From: Microbacterium pullorum
Lineage (GTDB): Bacteria; Actinomycetota; Actinomycetes; Actinomycetales; Microbacteriaceae
DNA length: 55,486 nucleotides
Direction: 5' to 3'
Assembly (NCBI RefSeq): GCF_014836535.1
Contig: NZ_JACSQP010000013.1
Location: 1 to 55,486 of the forward strand
The translations under genes and the position numbers were made by a program. Positions 9,148 to 17,163 of this stretch are shown here, piece after piece (the stretch's first letter is position 1; the number at the start of each line of letters is the position of its first letter). The notes under the pieces were generated by a model. The model did no database searches. It was not told where the DNA came from and saw only the letters and a program-made list of their open reading frames with translations.

Positions 9148-10178
9148 TCCAGCGTCTGGCGCTGTTCACCCGTCTGCTCGACGATGCCGCACCCGACGAA
9201 CGCTTCGGCCTCGCCCTGCAGCAGATCCAGCACGCCGAACGGTTCGGCATCGGCCGTGCCTGGGTCGCCCAGCACCACTTCCGTGCCGCCGAGGGGGGGC
9301 TGCCGTCGCCGTTCGTCTTCCTCGCGCACGTCGCGGCGCACACCGAGGCGATCCGCCTCGGCACCGGCGTCGTCACGCTGTCGCTGGAAGACCCGGTGCG
9401 CGTGGCCGAGGACGCCGTGGTCGCCGACCTGCTCTCGGGCGGCCGCATCGATGTGGGCCTCGGCAGCGGCGGCACCCCGTCGTCGTTCACCCCGTTCGGG
9501 CTCGACGCGGCGGACAAGGCCGCCCTGTTCGACCGCAAGCTGGCGCTGTTCCAGGCCACGCTCGACGGCGGCGACATCGGCGGCGGCGCACGGCTCTACC
9601 CGCCGGCGGGCACGCTCGCGCACCGCGTCTGGCAGGCCACCTTCTCCGCCGGCGGCGGCACCCGCGCCGGGGTGAGCGGGCACGGCCTCATGCTCTCGCG
9701 CACCCAGCCGCGCCCCGCTGATCGGCTCGATGCCACCCTCGCCGAGGTGCAGCTGCCGATCATCGACGCCTACCTCGCGGCCCTGCCGGCCGATGCCACG
9801 CCCCGCATCACCGCCTCGCGCACCGTGTTCGTCACCGACGACCGCGACGAGGCCCGTCGGCACGCCGAGGTGGGCCTGCGGCGCGGGGCCGAAGGGCTGC
9901 GCCGCAGCGGGCAGGTGATCCCCGACGGCGACCTCGACGACCTCATCCGCGCGACCGACACCCACGTCGGCACCCCCGACGAGGTGGCAGCCTCGCTCGC
10001 CGCCGACCCCGTGCTCGACCGTGCCGACGAAGTCGCCTTCCAGGTGCACTCGGTCGATGCGCCGCACGACCTGGTGCTGCGCTCGATCGAGCTGTTCGCG
10101 ACCGAGGTCGCGCCCGCCCTCGGCTGGCCGGGCGCACCGGCATCCACCCCCGCCCGCCACGAATGGAGCAACGCGTGA
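9144..10178 (+). CDS. LLM-class FMN-dependent monooxygenase (KPN_01858-like)
   Basis: A 344-residue bacterial-luciferase-like protein. Typical blocks are AWVAQHHFRAAEGGLPSPF near residue 38, IRLGTGVVTLSLEDPVRVAE near 71 and LLSGGRIDVGLGSGG near 99. It starts with an ATGA overlap to the ATPase gene and has AAGGAG upstream. Association with an importer and two CMD-fold proteins matches, from memory, the subfamily named after KPN_01858. The substrate is unknown; it probably acts on the imported compound or on the product of the first monooxygenase. Reduced flavin must come from a reductase. Confidence 0.85.
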   Translation: MIQRLALFTRLLDDAAPDERFGLALQQIQHAERFGIGRAWVAQHHFRAAEGGLPSPFVFLAHVAAHTEAIRLGTGVVTLSLEDPVRVAEDAVVADLLSGGRIDVGLGSGGTPSSFTPFGLDAADKAALFDRKLALFQATLDGGDIGGGARLYPPAGTLAHRVWQATFSAGGGTRAGVSGHGLMLSRTQPRPADRLDATLAEVQLPIIDAYLAALPADATPRITASRTVFVTDDRDEARRHAEVGLRRGAEGLRRSGQVIPDGDLDDLIRATDTHVGTPDEVAASLAADPVLDRADEVAFQVHSVDAPHDLVLRSIELFATEVAPALGWPGAPASTPARHEWSNA

Positions 10179-10786
10179 CCACTTCCACCCCGCCGGATGT
10201 CATCGACGTCCTCACCGGCATCGCCCCCGGCTCCCGACTCGACGAGCTGCGGCGCCGCCGACCCGTCACGCGCGAGCAGGCCCAGGCGGCGTACGCCGCA
10301 CTGTTCGAGCCGCGCGACGACGCCGCGGTGCCAACCGCCGAGCGCTGGCTGATCGCGGCGTACACCACGCGGCTCGCGGCCGACGACGCGACGGCAGCCT
10401 TCTACCGGGAGCGCGCTGAGCTGGCCGATCCCGAGCATGCGGCGATCGTCACGGACGAGGCTGCGGCGGCCGCCGCGGTCGCCGTGGGACCGTTCGGCCG
10501 GTACCCCGAGGCGGGACTGCAGCAGGAGAACACCGAGGGTGTGCGCTACCGCGCCGCCGCCGCGGTGCGCGCGCAGCTGGGCGGGCGGCTCACCGCCGGC
10601 CTCGAGCACGCGCATCTGCTGGTGCTGCGCCCGCGCGAGGCCGACCGTGCCGCGCTCACCGCGCTGACGGATGCCGGCTGGTCCACCGACGCGGTCGTGA
10701 CGCTGTCGCAGCTGGTGTCGTTCCTGGCTTTCCAGCAGCGGGTCGTCAGGGGCCTGCGCACCATCGACGAGGAGGAGGCGGCATGA
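10175..10786 (+). CDS. CMD-domain protein (Avi_7170-like)
   Basis: A protein of about 203 residues, helical, of the carboxymuconolactone decarboxylase / AhpD fold, resembling from memory the Avi_7170 family that pairs with the next gene. No CxxC is visible, so it probably lacks peroxidase chemistry and may be a partner subunit. I prefer the GTG at 10175 (GTGA overlap with the upstream stop, GGAG 6 nt before it) over the ATG at 10163, which has no ribosome site. Coupled to the next gene by overlap. Confidence 0.75.
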   Translation: MTTSTPPDVIDVLTGIAPGSRLDELRRRRPVTREQAQAAYAALFEPRDDAAVPTAERWLIAAYTTRLAADDATAAFYRERAELADPEHAAIVTDEAAAAAAVAVGPFGRYPEAGLQQENTEGVRYRAAAAVRAQLGGRLTAGLEHAHLLVLRPREADRAALTALTDAGWSTDAVVTLSQLVSFLAFQQRVVRGLRTIDEEEAA

Positions 10787-11379
10787 GCGCCGTGACGACG
10801 ACCGACCACATCGCCCCGGAGCGGTTCACGCAGGAGCAGCTCGGCTGGACGCCGTATCTCGAGCCCAAGCCCGTCGACGACCTCGACGAGCGCGACTACG
10901 AGGGCCTCGTCGACCGCGGCCGCGCCGCGAACGACTACTTCCGGCTGCTGGTGCGCGACCCCGAGATCCTGGGTGCCCGCACCCGCGTCGACAAGGACAT
11001 CTTCTACAACACCGAGGGCGGGCTGCCCCGAGCCGAGCGCGAGCTCGCGGCCGCGGTCGCGTCGCGCGTGAACGGCTGCGTCTTCTGCGCCTCGGTGCAT
11101 TCCCGCTTCGCAACGCACCATTCGAAGCGTCACGACGATGTGCAGCGGCTGCTCGATGAGGGTGTCACGGCCGACCTGGGGGAGCGGTGGAACGCGATCG
11201 TCGCGGCTGCGGTGGCCCTCACCGCGACGCCGTCGCAGTTCTCGGTCGACCACGTGCGGCGGCTGCGGGAAGCGGGGCTCGATGACCTCGCGATCGCCGA
11301 CGTCGTGCACGGCGCGGCCTTCTTCAACTGGGCGAACCGGTTGATGCTCTCCCTCGGCGACCCCGTGGCCGCGGAGTAG
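10783..11379 (+). CDS. alkylhydroperoxidase-domain protein (Avi_7169-like)
   Basis: A 198-residue AhpD-fold protein with the redox motif CVFCASVH (Cys99, Cys102, His106) after a conserved Glu-containing helix, the usual active site of AhpD/CMD peroxidases. It resembles, from memory, the Avi_7169 family. Being the last gene of a flavin-monooxygenase operon, it may remove peroxide or peroxy-intermediates leaked by the monooxygenases, or act on the oxidised substrate; this is inference. Good ribosome site (GAGGAGG). Its end faces the convergent gene across a palindromic repeat region. Confidence 0.82.
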   Translation: MSAVTTTDHIAPERFTQEQLGWTPYLEPKPVDDLDERDYEGLVDRGRAANDYFRLLVRDPEILGARTRVDKDIFYNTEGGLPRAERELAAAVASRVNGCVFCASVHSRFATHHSKRHDDVQRLLDEGVTADLGERWNAIVAAAVALTATPSQFSVDHVRRLREAGLDDLAIADVVHGAAFFNWANRLMLSLGDPVAAE

Positions 11380-11433
11380 CCCGCCGCGCGGGGCCCGCGC
11401 CCGTGCCGTGCCGGCGCCGCGCCGCGCCGCGGC

Positions 11434-11697
11434 GTGCCCCGGCGAGCTGCTCGGGTGTCGCTTCCGCACGGTCGGGGGCGGTCGCATCCGCCATTCGTGA
11501 CACCCGAGCAGCCCGGGAGCCGCGCCCCCGCGCCCGCGCCGCGCCGCGCCGTGCCCCGGCGAGCTGCTCGGGTGTCGCTTCCGCACGGTCGGGGCCGGTC
11601 GCATCCGCCGTTCGTGACACTCGAGCAGCCCGGGAGTCGCGCCACCGCGCCCGCGCCGCGGCATCCGCCATTCGTGACACTCGAGCAGCCCGGGAGC
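11434..11697. repeat. tandem palindromic repeat, two full copies and one partial
   Basis: Two nearly identical 87-bp units (11434-11520 and 11551-11637, period 117 bp) are followed by a third partial copy (11661-11697). In the first unit the arms are a perfect 14-bp inverted repeat, GCTGCTCGGGTGTC (11446-11459) and GACACCCGAGCAGC (11499-11512), around a 39-nt loop. In later copies the right arm carries GACACTCGAGCAGC. The units lie between two convergent genes, where they may act as terminators, or they may be a REP/BIME-like dispersed element. No gene is supported in 11380-11733. Confidence 0.8.
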
Positions 11698-11733
11698 GCG
11701 GAGGCTGGGCGGACCGCGCGCGGGCGCGCGGGG

Positions 11734-13935
11734 TCAGGCGACGGGGAAGTTGTCGCGGAAGACGGCCTCGGGGTCGTAGCGGCGCTTCACCTCGCGGAGG
11801 CGCGCGAGGGTCGGCGGGGGAAAGGCCTCGGCGACGAGCGCGGGGTCGGTGCGTGAGTCGAAGCTGAGGTAGAGCCCGTCGAAGTGGGTGGCGACGGCAT
11901 GCCACAGCTGATCGAACGTCGTCCCGCGCCCGATCGCGGTGACCGAGAACCCGGCGTCGCGGTGCGCGTATGCCGTGGCGTCGGCCGGCACGTCGGCCAC
12001 CGCGCCACCCACCGAGCGGATCTGGAACCACGGGCTCGTCCCGGATGCCACGAGAGCGGCGATCGCCTCGGCGGCGCCGTCGAGGTCGCGGAGCATGCCG
12101 GAGCGGAACCGCGGCTCGCCCTGCCCGTCGTGCGCGGCGTCGGCGGCAGCGGCCATCACCCCGGCGTAGTTCGACAGCTGCACCGACTGGCCGACCAGCG
12201 GCGCGAGCTGCGCGAAGGGCTGCAGTCGCGCGACGATCGTGTCGGGGTCGGGGTTGTCGACCACGCCGTACACCTGCGCGATGGGCGGCTGCCCGCCCCG
12301 GCCCGCGGCGAGGATCGCGAACAGCGTGACGTCGCGCGGCGACGCCTGCATGGTCGCCCCGAAGCCGCGCACGAACGACGTGAGGTCCGACGCGTCGAAT
12401 GCCAGCTGCACCCAGCCGAGATCTCCTACCGGCGACGCCTCGAACTCGAACGCCACGACGATGCCGACGTTCGCACCGGCACCCCGCACGGCCCAGAACA
12501 GGTCGGCGTTCTCCTCGGCGCTGGCGTGCACGACCGAGCCGTCGGCCAGCAGCACGTCGGCGGCGACCATCCGGTCGATCGTCAGGCCGTGCTCGCGGGC
12601 GAGGAAGCCGATGCCGCCGGCGGTGGCGAGTCCGCCCACCCCGACGCCGCCGTAGTCGCCGCTGGAGATCGCCCAGCCGTGCGGTGCGAGGGCGTCGGCC
12701 ACCTGCATCCACCGGGCGCCGGGGCCGATGCGCACGCGGCGGGTCTCGGTGTCGAGCACCTCGATCTGCGACAGCGCGCCGAGGTCCACGACGATGCCGC
12801 CGTCGTTGGTGCTGCGCCCACTGATGCCGTGGCCGCCGCTGCGGATGCCGAAGGGAAGCTCCGGATGCCGACGGGCGAAGGCGACGGCATCGGCCACCTC
12901 CCCGATGGTGCGGGGCCGCAGCACGATGCCGGGCGCACCGCCGCGCATGTAGGTGGAGCGCACGGTGCGGTACGCGAAGTCGCCGGGCTCGACGGCGTCG
13001 TCGCGGAGCGAGGCGGGCACGTCGTCGTAGGCGATGCCGTCGCGGCGCTGCGCGATCGCGCGAGCGCTGCGGCCGGGGGCGGCCAGCCCGGTGCGCGCAC
13101 GTTCGGCGTCGACGGCCTCGCGGACGGCGGGGATGATCTCGACGGCGAAGCGCTGCAGCAGGCGCGGGTCGTCGCCGCCGACGATGAATGCCGACATGCC
13201 GTCGGCGAGGGCGAAGTCGATGAGCTGTGCGGCGCTCTCGCCGCCCGAGATGTTCAGCAGTCGCCGGATCTCCGCAGGCGCGCGACCGGCGCCGGATGCC
13301 GCGTCGTCGATGCGGGCGTTGCCGCTCGCGAGGTCGCCGGGCTGCAGGTACGACAGCGACGGCAGCCAGCCGTCGGCCTTGCGGCCGGTCAGGCGCAGCA
13401 TCCGCGGCTTGTAGGCGCCGACCCAGATGGGCACGTCGTGGGCGGGAGCGGGCCCGCGCTTCGCCCCATGCACGGGATAGTGCTCGCCGCCGTGCACGCC
13501 GCCGCGCTCGCCCTCGGCCCAGAGCTCCCGGATGAGGTCGATGGCCTCGCTCAGGGCCTCGACGGACTCGCCGGGGCTCAGCCGCGGCACGCCCATCGCC
13601 TCGATGGCATCCCAGAATGCGCCGGCGCCGAGCCCGAGCCTGAACCGACCGCCGGAGAGGAGGTCCAGCGATGCTGCGGCGCGCGCCAGCACCGGTGCCG
13701 GCCGCAGCGGCAGGTTGGTGACGTTGGGGGCGATGGCGATCGTCGACGTCGCCGCCGCCGCGTAGGACATGAGGGTCCAGGTGTCGAGGAACCGCGGCTG
13801 GTAGGGGTGGTCCTGGAAGGTGGCCAGGTCGTAGCCCAGCTGCTCGCTCAGCCGCGTCAGCTGCACGACCTGCGGGGGGTTCGCCGCCGCGGGGGTGAGG
13901 AAGGTGCCGAAGAGCAGGTCATGTCCGTAGTCCAC
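11734..13935 (-). CDS. fusion of LLM-class oxidoreductase and BBE-type FAD-linked oxidase
   Basis: About 733 residues with two flavin-enzyme domains. Residues 1-285 form a luciferase-like F420/FMN barrel (start VDYGHDLLFGTFLTP, then LLSGGRFRLGLGAG). Residues 315-733 form a vanillyl-alcohol/berberine-bridge-type FAD domain: RSGGHG with the putative FAD-linking His369, GVGVGGLATAGGIGFLAREHG, and a C-terminal DPEAVFRDNFPV motif. The second Cys that gives bicovalent FAD in many BBE enzymes seems absent (GDYGGVGVGG). The GTG at 13935 fits the usual family start; longer starts up to 14031 are possible. Substrate unknown. It is divergent from the sulfurtransferase operon. Confidence 0.82.
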   Translation of the reverse strand: MDYGHDLLFGTFLTPAAANPPQVVQLTRLSEQLGYDLATFQDHPYQPRFLDTWTLMSYAAAATSTIAIAPNVTNLPLRPAPVLARAAASLDLLSGGRFRLGLGAGAFWDAIEAMGVPRLSPGESVEALSEAIDLIRELWAEGERGGVHGGEHYPVHGAKRGPAPAHDVPIWVGAYKPRMLRLTGRKADGWLPSLSYLQPGDLASGNARIDDAASGAGRAPAEIRRLLNISGGESAAQLIDFALADGMSAFIVGGDDPRLLQRFAVEIIPAVREAVDAERARTGLAAPGRSARAIAQRRDGIAYDDVPASLRDDAVEPGDFAYRTVRSTYMRGGAPGIVLRPRTIGEVADAVAFARRHPELPFGIRSGGHGISGRSTNDGGIVVDLGALSQIEVLDTETRRVRIGPGARWMQVADALAPHGWAISSGDYGGVGVGGLATAGGIGFLAREHGLTIDRMVAADVLLADGSVVHASAEENADLFWAVRGAGANVGIVVAFEFEASPVGDLGWVQLAFDASDLTSFVRGFGATMQASPRDVTLFAILAAGRGGQPPIAQVYGVVDNPDPDTIVARLQPFAQLAPLVGQSVQLSNYAGVMAAAADAAHDGQGEPRFRSGMLRDLDGAAEAIAALVASGTSPWFQIRSVGGAVADVPADATAYAHRDAGFSVTAIGRGTTFDQLWHAVATHFDGLYLSFDSRTDPALVAEAFPPPTLARLREVKRRYDPEAVFRDNFPVA

Positions 13936-14042
13936 CTCCCCGCCAACACCCCGGACCCGGGTTTCGTTCCCCGCGGCCGGCAACGACCACCCGACATGCG
14001 GCGTCACATGCCGAAAGGTGTCGACACACACGCCGGCACCGC

Positions 14043-14071
14043 GTGACGCCGCGCCGACGATTTCCTAGCCT
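14043..14071 (+). promoter_or_regulatory. candidate promoter of the sulfurtransferase operon
   Basis: GTGACG (14043-14048) and TAGCCT (14066-14071) with a 17-nt spacer lie about 54 nt before the ATG at 14125, in the divergent region. The fit to the vegetative consensus is moderate. Confidence 0.35.
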
Positions 14072-14124
14072 GGGCACACCGCCCCTTGCCGGCGCCCGCT
14101 GCGCGCCACCGATCCGGGAGAACC

Positions 14125-14973
14125 ATGTCCCTCCTCATCACCCCCGACGCCCTCGCCGAGCTCCTCGCCACCGACGCCCCTGTGCGGGTGCTCGACGTGC
14201 GTTGGCGGCTCGACCGGCCCGACGGCCGCCCCGAGTACCTCGCCGGTCACATCCCCGGGGCCGTCTACGTCGACCTCGACCGTGAGCTCGCCTCCCGCGG
14301 GGAGCCGACCGACGGCCGGCATCCGCTGCCGTCGACGGCGCAGCTGGGTGAGGCCGCACGGCGCTGGGGCATCGACGACGGCGACACCGTCGTCATCTAC
14401 GACGACCTCGATTCCTTCGCCGCGGCCCGCGCCTGGTGGCTGCTGACCGACGCCGGCGTCGCGGACGTGCGCATCCTCGACGGCGCGCTGCGCGGCTGGG
14501 TCTCCTCGGGGCGCCCGCTGGAAGAAGGCGTGGTCGTGCCGGTGCCGGGCAGCGTCACGCTCGCCCGCGGCATCCTGCCCCGCCTGTCGATCGAGGATGC
14601 CGCGCGGCTGCCGGAGCGCGGGGTGCTGCTCGACGTGCGCGCGGAGGAGCGCTACCGCGGTGACAACGAGCCGATCGACCCGCGCGCCGGGCACGTGCCG
14701 GGCGCCGTCAACGCGCCCACCACGGGCAACGTCGACGCCGAAGGCCGGTTCCTCGCACCCGTCGCCCTGCGGGAGCGTTTCACGCAGCTCGGGGTCACCG
14801 ACGACCGCCCCGTCGGCGTCTACTGCGGCTCCGGCATCACCGCCTCGCACACCGCTCTCGCCCTCACCCTCGCCGGTTTCGCGCCGCAGCTGTACCCCGG
14901 CTCGTGGAGCCAGTGGTCGAACCACCCCGATCGCCCCGTGGCGCTCGGGTCGCAGCCGGGCGGGCGTTCATGA
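14125..14973 (+). CDS. sulfurtransferase (thiosulfate/3-mercaptopyruvate type)
   Basis: A 282-residue tandem-rhodanese protein. The N-terminal half (about 5-125) carries LDVRWRL and GHIPGAVYVDLD but no catalytic Cys, as usual. The C-terminal half has the active loop CGSGITA with Cys234. The CGSG(V/I)TA loop is typical of mercaptopyruvate-type enzymes. It transfers sulfane sulfur to acceptors such as thiols or cyanide. ATG at 14125 follows GGGAGAACC. Its end overlaps the next gene (ATGA), starting a three-gene coupled operon next to several flavin monooxygenases, which fits a role in sulfur metabolism. Confidence 0.88.
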   Translation: MSLLITPDALAELLATDAPVRVLDVRWRLDRPDGRPEYLAGHIPGAVYVDLDRELASRGEPTDGRHPLPSTAQLGEAARRWGIDDGDTVVIYDDLDSFAAARAWWLLTDAGVADVRILDGALRGWVSSGRPLEEGVVVPVPGSVTLARGILPRLSIEDAARLPERGVLLDVRAEERYRGDNEPIDPRAGHVPGAVNAPTTGNVDAEGRFLAPVALRERFTQLGVTDDRPVGVYCGSGITASHTALALTLAGFAPQLYPGSWSQWSNHPDRPVALGSQPGGRS

Positions 14974-15974
14974 GCCGCTACATCGTCGTCGGCGCGGGGG
15001 GCGTCGGCGCGCTGCTGGCCGCACAGTGGACGCTCGCCCAGCTTCCCGTCGTGCTGGTCGCAGGCGCGGCCGAGCGGGAAGCGATCGCCCGCGACGGTCT
15101 GCGGGTGCGTCGCCCGCACGGCGACGAGGTCGTCACCGTCGACGTCGCGGCCTCGATCGAGCAGGCGCGGCCGACGGCCGCCGACACCGTCGTACTGGCG
15201 GTGAAGACGCAGGATGCCGAGCGCACCGTCGCCGCGATCGCGTGGGTGCCACTGGCCGACGGCCGGGGGGTCGTCGCCGACCTGCCCCTCCTCACGGTGC
15301 AGAACGGTCTGGCCGCCGAGCGGCTGGCGCTGCGCCGCTTCCCGACCGTCGTGGGAGTCTCCCTCGGGGCGCCGGTGAACCACGACCAGCCGGGGGTCGT
15401 GGTCGCCGCGGCCCACCCCATCGTGGGGGCGGCCTGGCTGGGAGGGTACCCGCGGTCGCTGCCGGCCGAGGAGGAGCGGCACCGGCTCGCTCTCGCAGCC
15501 GCGGGCTTCGCGGCATCCGTCGAACCCGACATCGCCGCGGCCAAGCGTCGCAAGCTCATCGCGAACCTCGGCACGGTCGTCGAGGTGTTCCAGGCGACGC
15601 GCGAAGAGGCGGAGGCTGCCGAGGTCGCCCTCGCCGACGAGGCGCGGGCGGTGTTCGCGGCGGCGGGGCTGGCCGTCGCCCCGCCGCCCCGCGACGGTGC
15701 GCGCCTGCAGGTCGGCGAGGTGGCCGGGCACGACCCCGACCGCGGCGCCACGTGGCAGAGCTTCGCCCGCGGGGCGTCGAGCGAGGTGGACTATCTGAGC
15801 GGCGAAGTGGTGCTCACCGCCCGCCTCGCCGGAGTGCCGGCGCCCTTGAACGCCGCGGTCGCGCGCGCGCTCGGGGCGCTCGCCGAGCGCCGCGGCGGCC
15901 CGGGCGAGGTGCCGTTGCCCCCCGAATTCGCGTTCGAGCTCGTGGGCGGCGCCGCCGAGCGGACGCGCCGATGA
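14970..15974 (+). CDS. ketopantoate reductase family protein (2-dehydropantoate 2-reductase-like)
   Basis: A 334-residue NAD(P)-dependent oxidoreductase. The N-terminal Rossmann motif GAGGVGALLAAQW (residues 7-19) is followed by LAVKTQD, LLTVQNGLAAERLA and, in the C-terminal helical domain, AAKRRKLIANLGTVVEVF with the Lys expected for ApbA/PanE proteins. Classical PanE makes pantoate for CoA. Because it is sandwiched between a sulfurtransferase and an FMN reductase, it may instead reduce another 2-keto acid, perhaps one related to mercaptopyruvate; that is inference. Both ends overlap neighbours by ATGA. Confidence 0.8.
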   Translation: MSRYIVVGAGGVGALLAAQWTLAQLPVVLVAGAAEREAIARDGLRVRRPHGDEVVTVDVAASIEQARPTAADTVVLAVKTQDAERTVAAIAWVPLADGRGVVADLPLLTVQNGLAAERLALRRFPTVVGVSLGAPVNHDQPGVVVAAAHPIVGAAWLGGYPRSLPAEEERHRLALAAAGFAASVEPDIAAAKRRKLIANLGTVVEVFQATREEAEAAEVALADEARAVFAAAGLAVAPPPRDGARLQVGEVAGHDPDRGATWQSFARGASSEVDYLSGEVVLTARLAGVPAPLNAAVARALGALAERRGGPGEVPLPPEFAFELVGGAAERTRR

Positions 15975-16576
15975 GCGCGGGGGAGTCCTCGAGCGCGGGG
16001 GAGTCGTCGGCGCTGCGCGTCGTGGGCGTCTCGGGCTCGCTGCACGCGCCGAGCAAGACCACGGCGCTCGTCGAGGAGATCGTCGCCGCCGTCGCCGCAC
16101 GGGTGCCGGTGTCTTCGCGCATCATCGACATCGCCGACCTCGGCGGGTCGTTCGCGGGCGCCCTCACCCGGGCAGAGCTCGGGGCGCCGGCGCAGCAGGC
16201 GCTGGCCGACATCGAAAGCGCCGACCTGCTGGTGGTCGCGAGCCCGGTGTACCGTGCCTCGTTCACCGGACTGTTCAAGCACCTGTTCGACTTCGTCGAG
16301 CAGTACGCGCTCGTGGGGACGCCGGTGCTCGTGGCCGCCACCGGTGGCGGCGACCGGCACGCGCTCATCCTCGAACACCAGCTGCGGCCGCTGTTCGGGT
16401 TCTTCCAGGCGCTGACGCTGCCGGTGGGGGTCTACGCGAGCACCGCAGACTTCGACGGCTACGCCCTGGAGTCGCCGGCGGTGCGGGCGCGCATCGAGCA
16501 GGCCGTGGACCGCGGGCTGCCGCTCATCCGCAAGGCGGTGCAGCAGGAGGTCTCGCTCTACGTCTCCAACTGGTGA
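15971..16576 (+). CDS. NAD(P)H-dependent FMN reductase (MsuE/SsuE-like)
   Basis: A 201-residue flavodoxin-fold reductase. After a Ser/Gly-rich N-terminal tail come VVGVSGSLHAPSKTTALVEE (phosphate loop for FMN), VVASPVYRASFTGLFKHLFDF and ATGGGDRHALILEHQLRPLFGFF, the block typical of the MsuE/SsuE branch. These enzymes supply FMNH2 to two-component monooxygenases that release sulfite from sulfonates. Three luciferase-type proteins lie in the 13 kb upstream, so this is the probable flavin supplier. It is the last gene of the coupled operon and is convergent with rnhA. Confidence 0.85.
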   Translation: MSAGESSSAGESSALRVVGVSGSLHAPSKTTALVEEIVAAVAARVPVSSRIIDIADLGGSFAGALTRAELGAPAQQALADIESADLLVVASPVYRASFTGLFKHLFDFVEQYALVGTPVLVAATGGGDRHALILEHQLRPLFGFFQALTLPVGVYASTADFDGYALESPAVRARIEQAVDRGLPLIRKAVQQEVSLYVSNW

Positions 16577-16582
16577 CGGGCG

Positions 16583-17116
16583 TCAGCGCTTCTTCGACGG
16601 GGCGGCGGCGACGTCGAGCTTGTCGTGACCGCCGAGCGACGACCAGGCGCTTTCGACGCCCTTCGCCGCGTGCTCCGCGGCGCGCACGGCACGCTCGTCG
16701 GCCCACTCGTTGAGCACGTGGCCGCGGTGGCCGCGCACGTGCTCGATCACGACGTCGGGCAGTCCCGCAGCCTTGCGCGCATCGCGCGCGGCGATCAGCT
16801 GCTCCAGCAGCTCCCGGTTCTTGGTGGGGGCGCCGGTGGAGGTCTTCCAGCCGCGGCGACGGTGGCTGTCCATCCACGACTGGTACGTGTCGATGGCGTA
16901 CTTCGAGTCGGCCTGGATGTGCAGGTGCGCCACATCCGGGTGATCGGTGATCGCCTTCAGCAGCCCCATCAGTTCGCCGACGTTGTTGGTGCCCTGCGGG
17001 ATGGCTCCGGCGGCCCAGTGTCCGTCGGCGGCGACCCACGCCCATCCGGTGGGTCCGGGGTTGCCTTTGCAGGCGCCGTCGGTGGCCACGATGTAGGGGG
17101 AGTCGGGGGAAGTCAC
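16583..17116 (-). CDS. rnhA: ribonuclease HI
   Basis: A 177-residue RNase H type 1 enzyme that cleaves the RNA strand of RNA-DNA hybrids (primer and R-loop removal). The four acidic catalytic residues are visible: Asp13 in ATDGACKGNPG, Glu48 in NNVGELMGLL, Asp70 in ADSKYAID and Asp140 in NEWADERA, with His130 in VRGHRGH. The GTG at 17116 gives the usual family N-terminus (VTSPDSPYIVATDGA). The length is slightly above the 155 of E. coli, with a C-terminal extension ending PSKKR. No obvious operon partner. Confidence 0.92.
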   Translation of the reverse strand: MTSPDSPYIVATDGACKGNPGPTGWAWVAADGHWAAGAIPQGTNNVGELMGLLKAITDHPDVAHLHIQADSKYAIDTYQSWMDSHRRRGWKTSTGAPTKNRELLEQLIAARDARKAAGLPDVVIEHVRGHRGHVLNEWADERAVRAAEHAAKGVESAWSSLGGHDKLDVAAAPSKKR

Positions 17117-17163
17117 GGCGGCAAGGTTACCTCGCCGCGCGAGGGCCGACCGACCGTGGGCAC

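Noticed and set aside
11434..11697. CRISPR array
   Set aside because: Units are 87 bp, contain palindromic arms, lack unique regular spacers and have no cas genes nearby.
11403..11867. Several short frames through the repeat region
   Set aside because: They repeat the same Arg/Pro/Ser-rich peptide because the DNA repeats; no start signals or family likeness.
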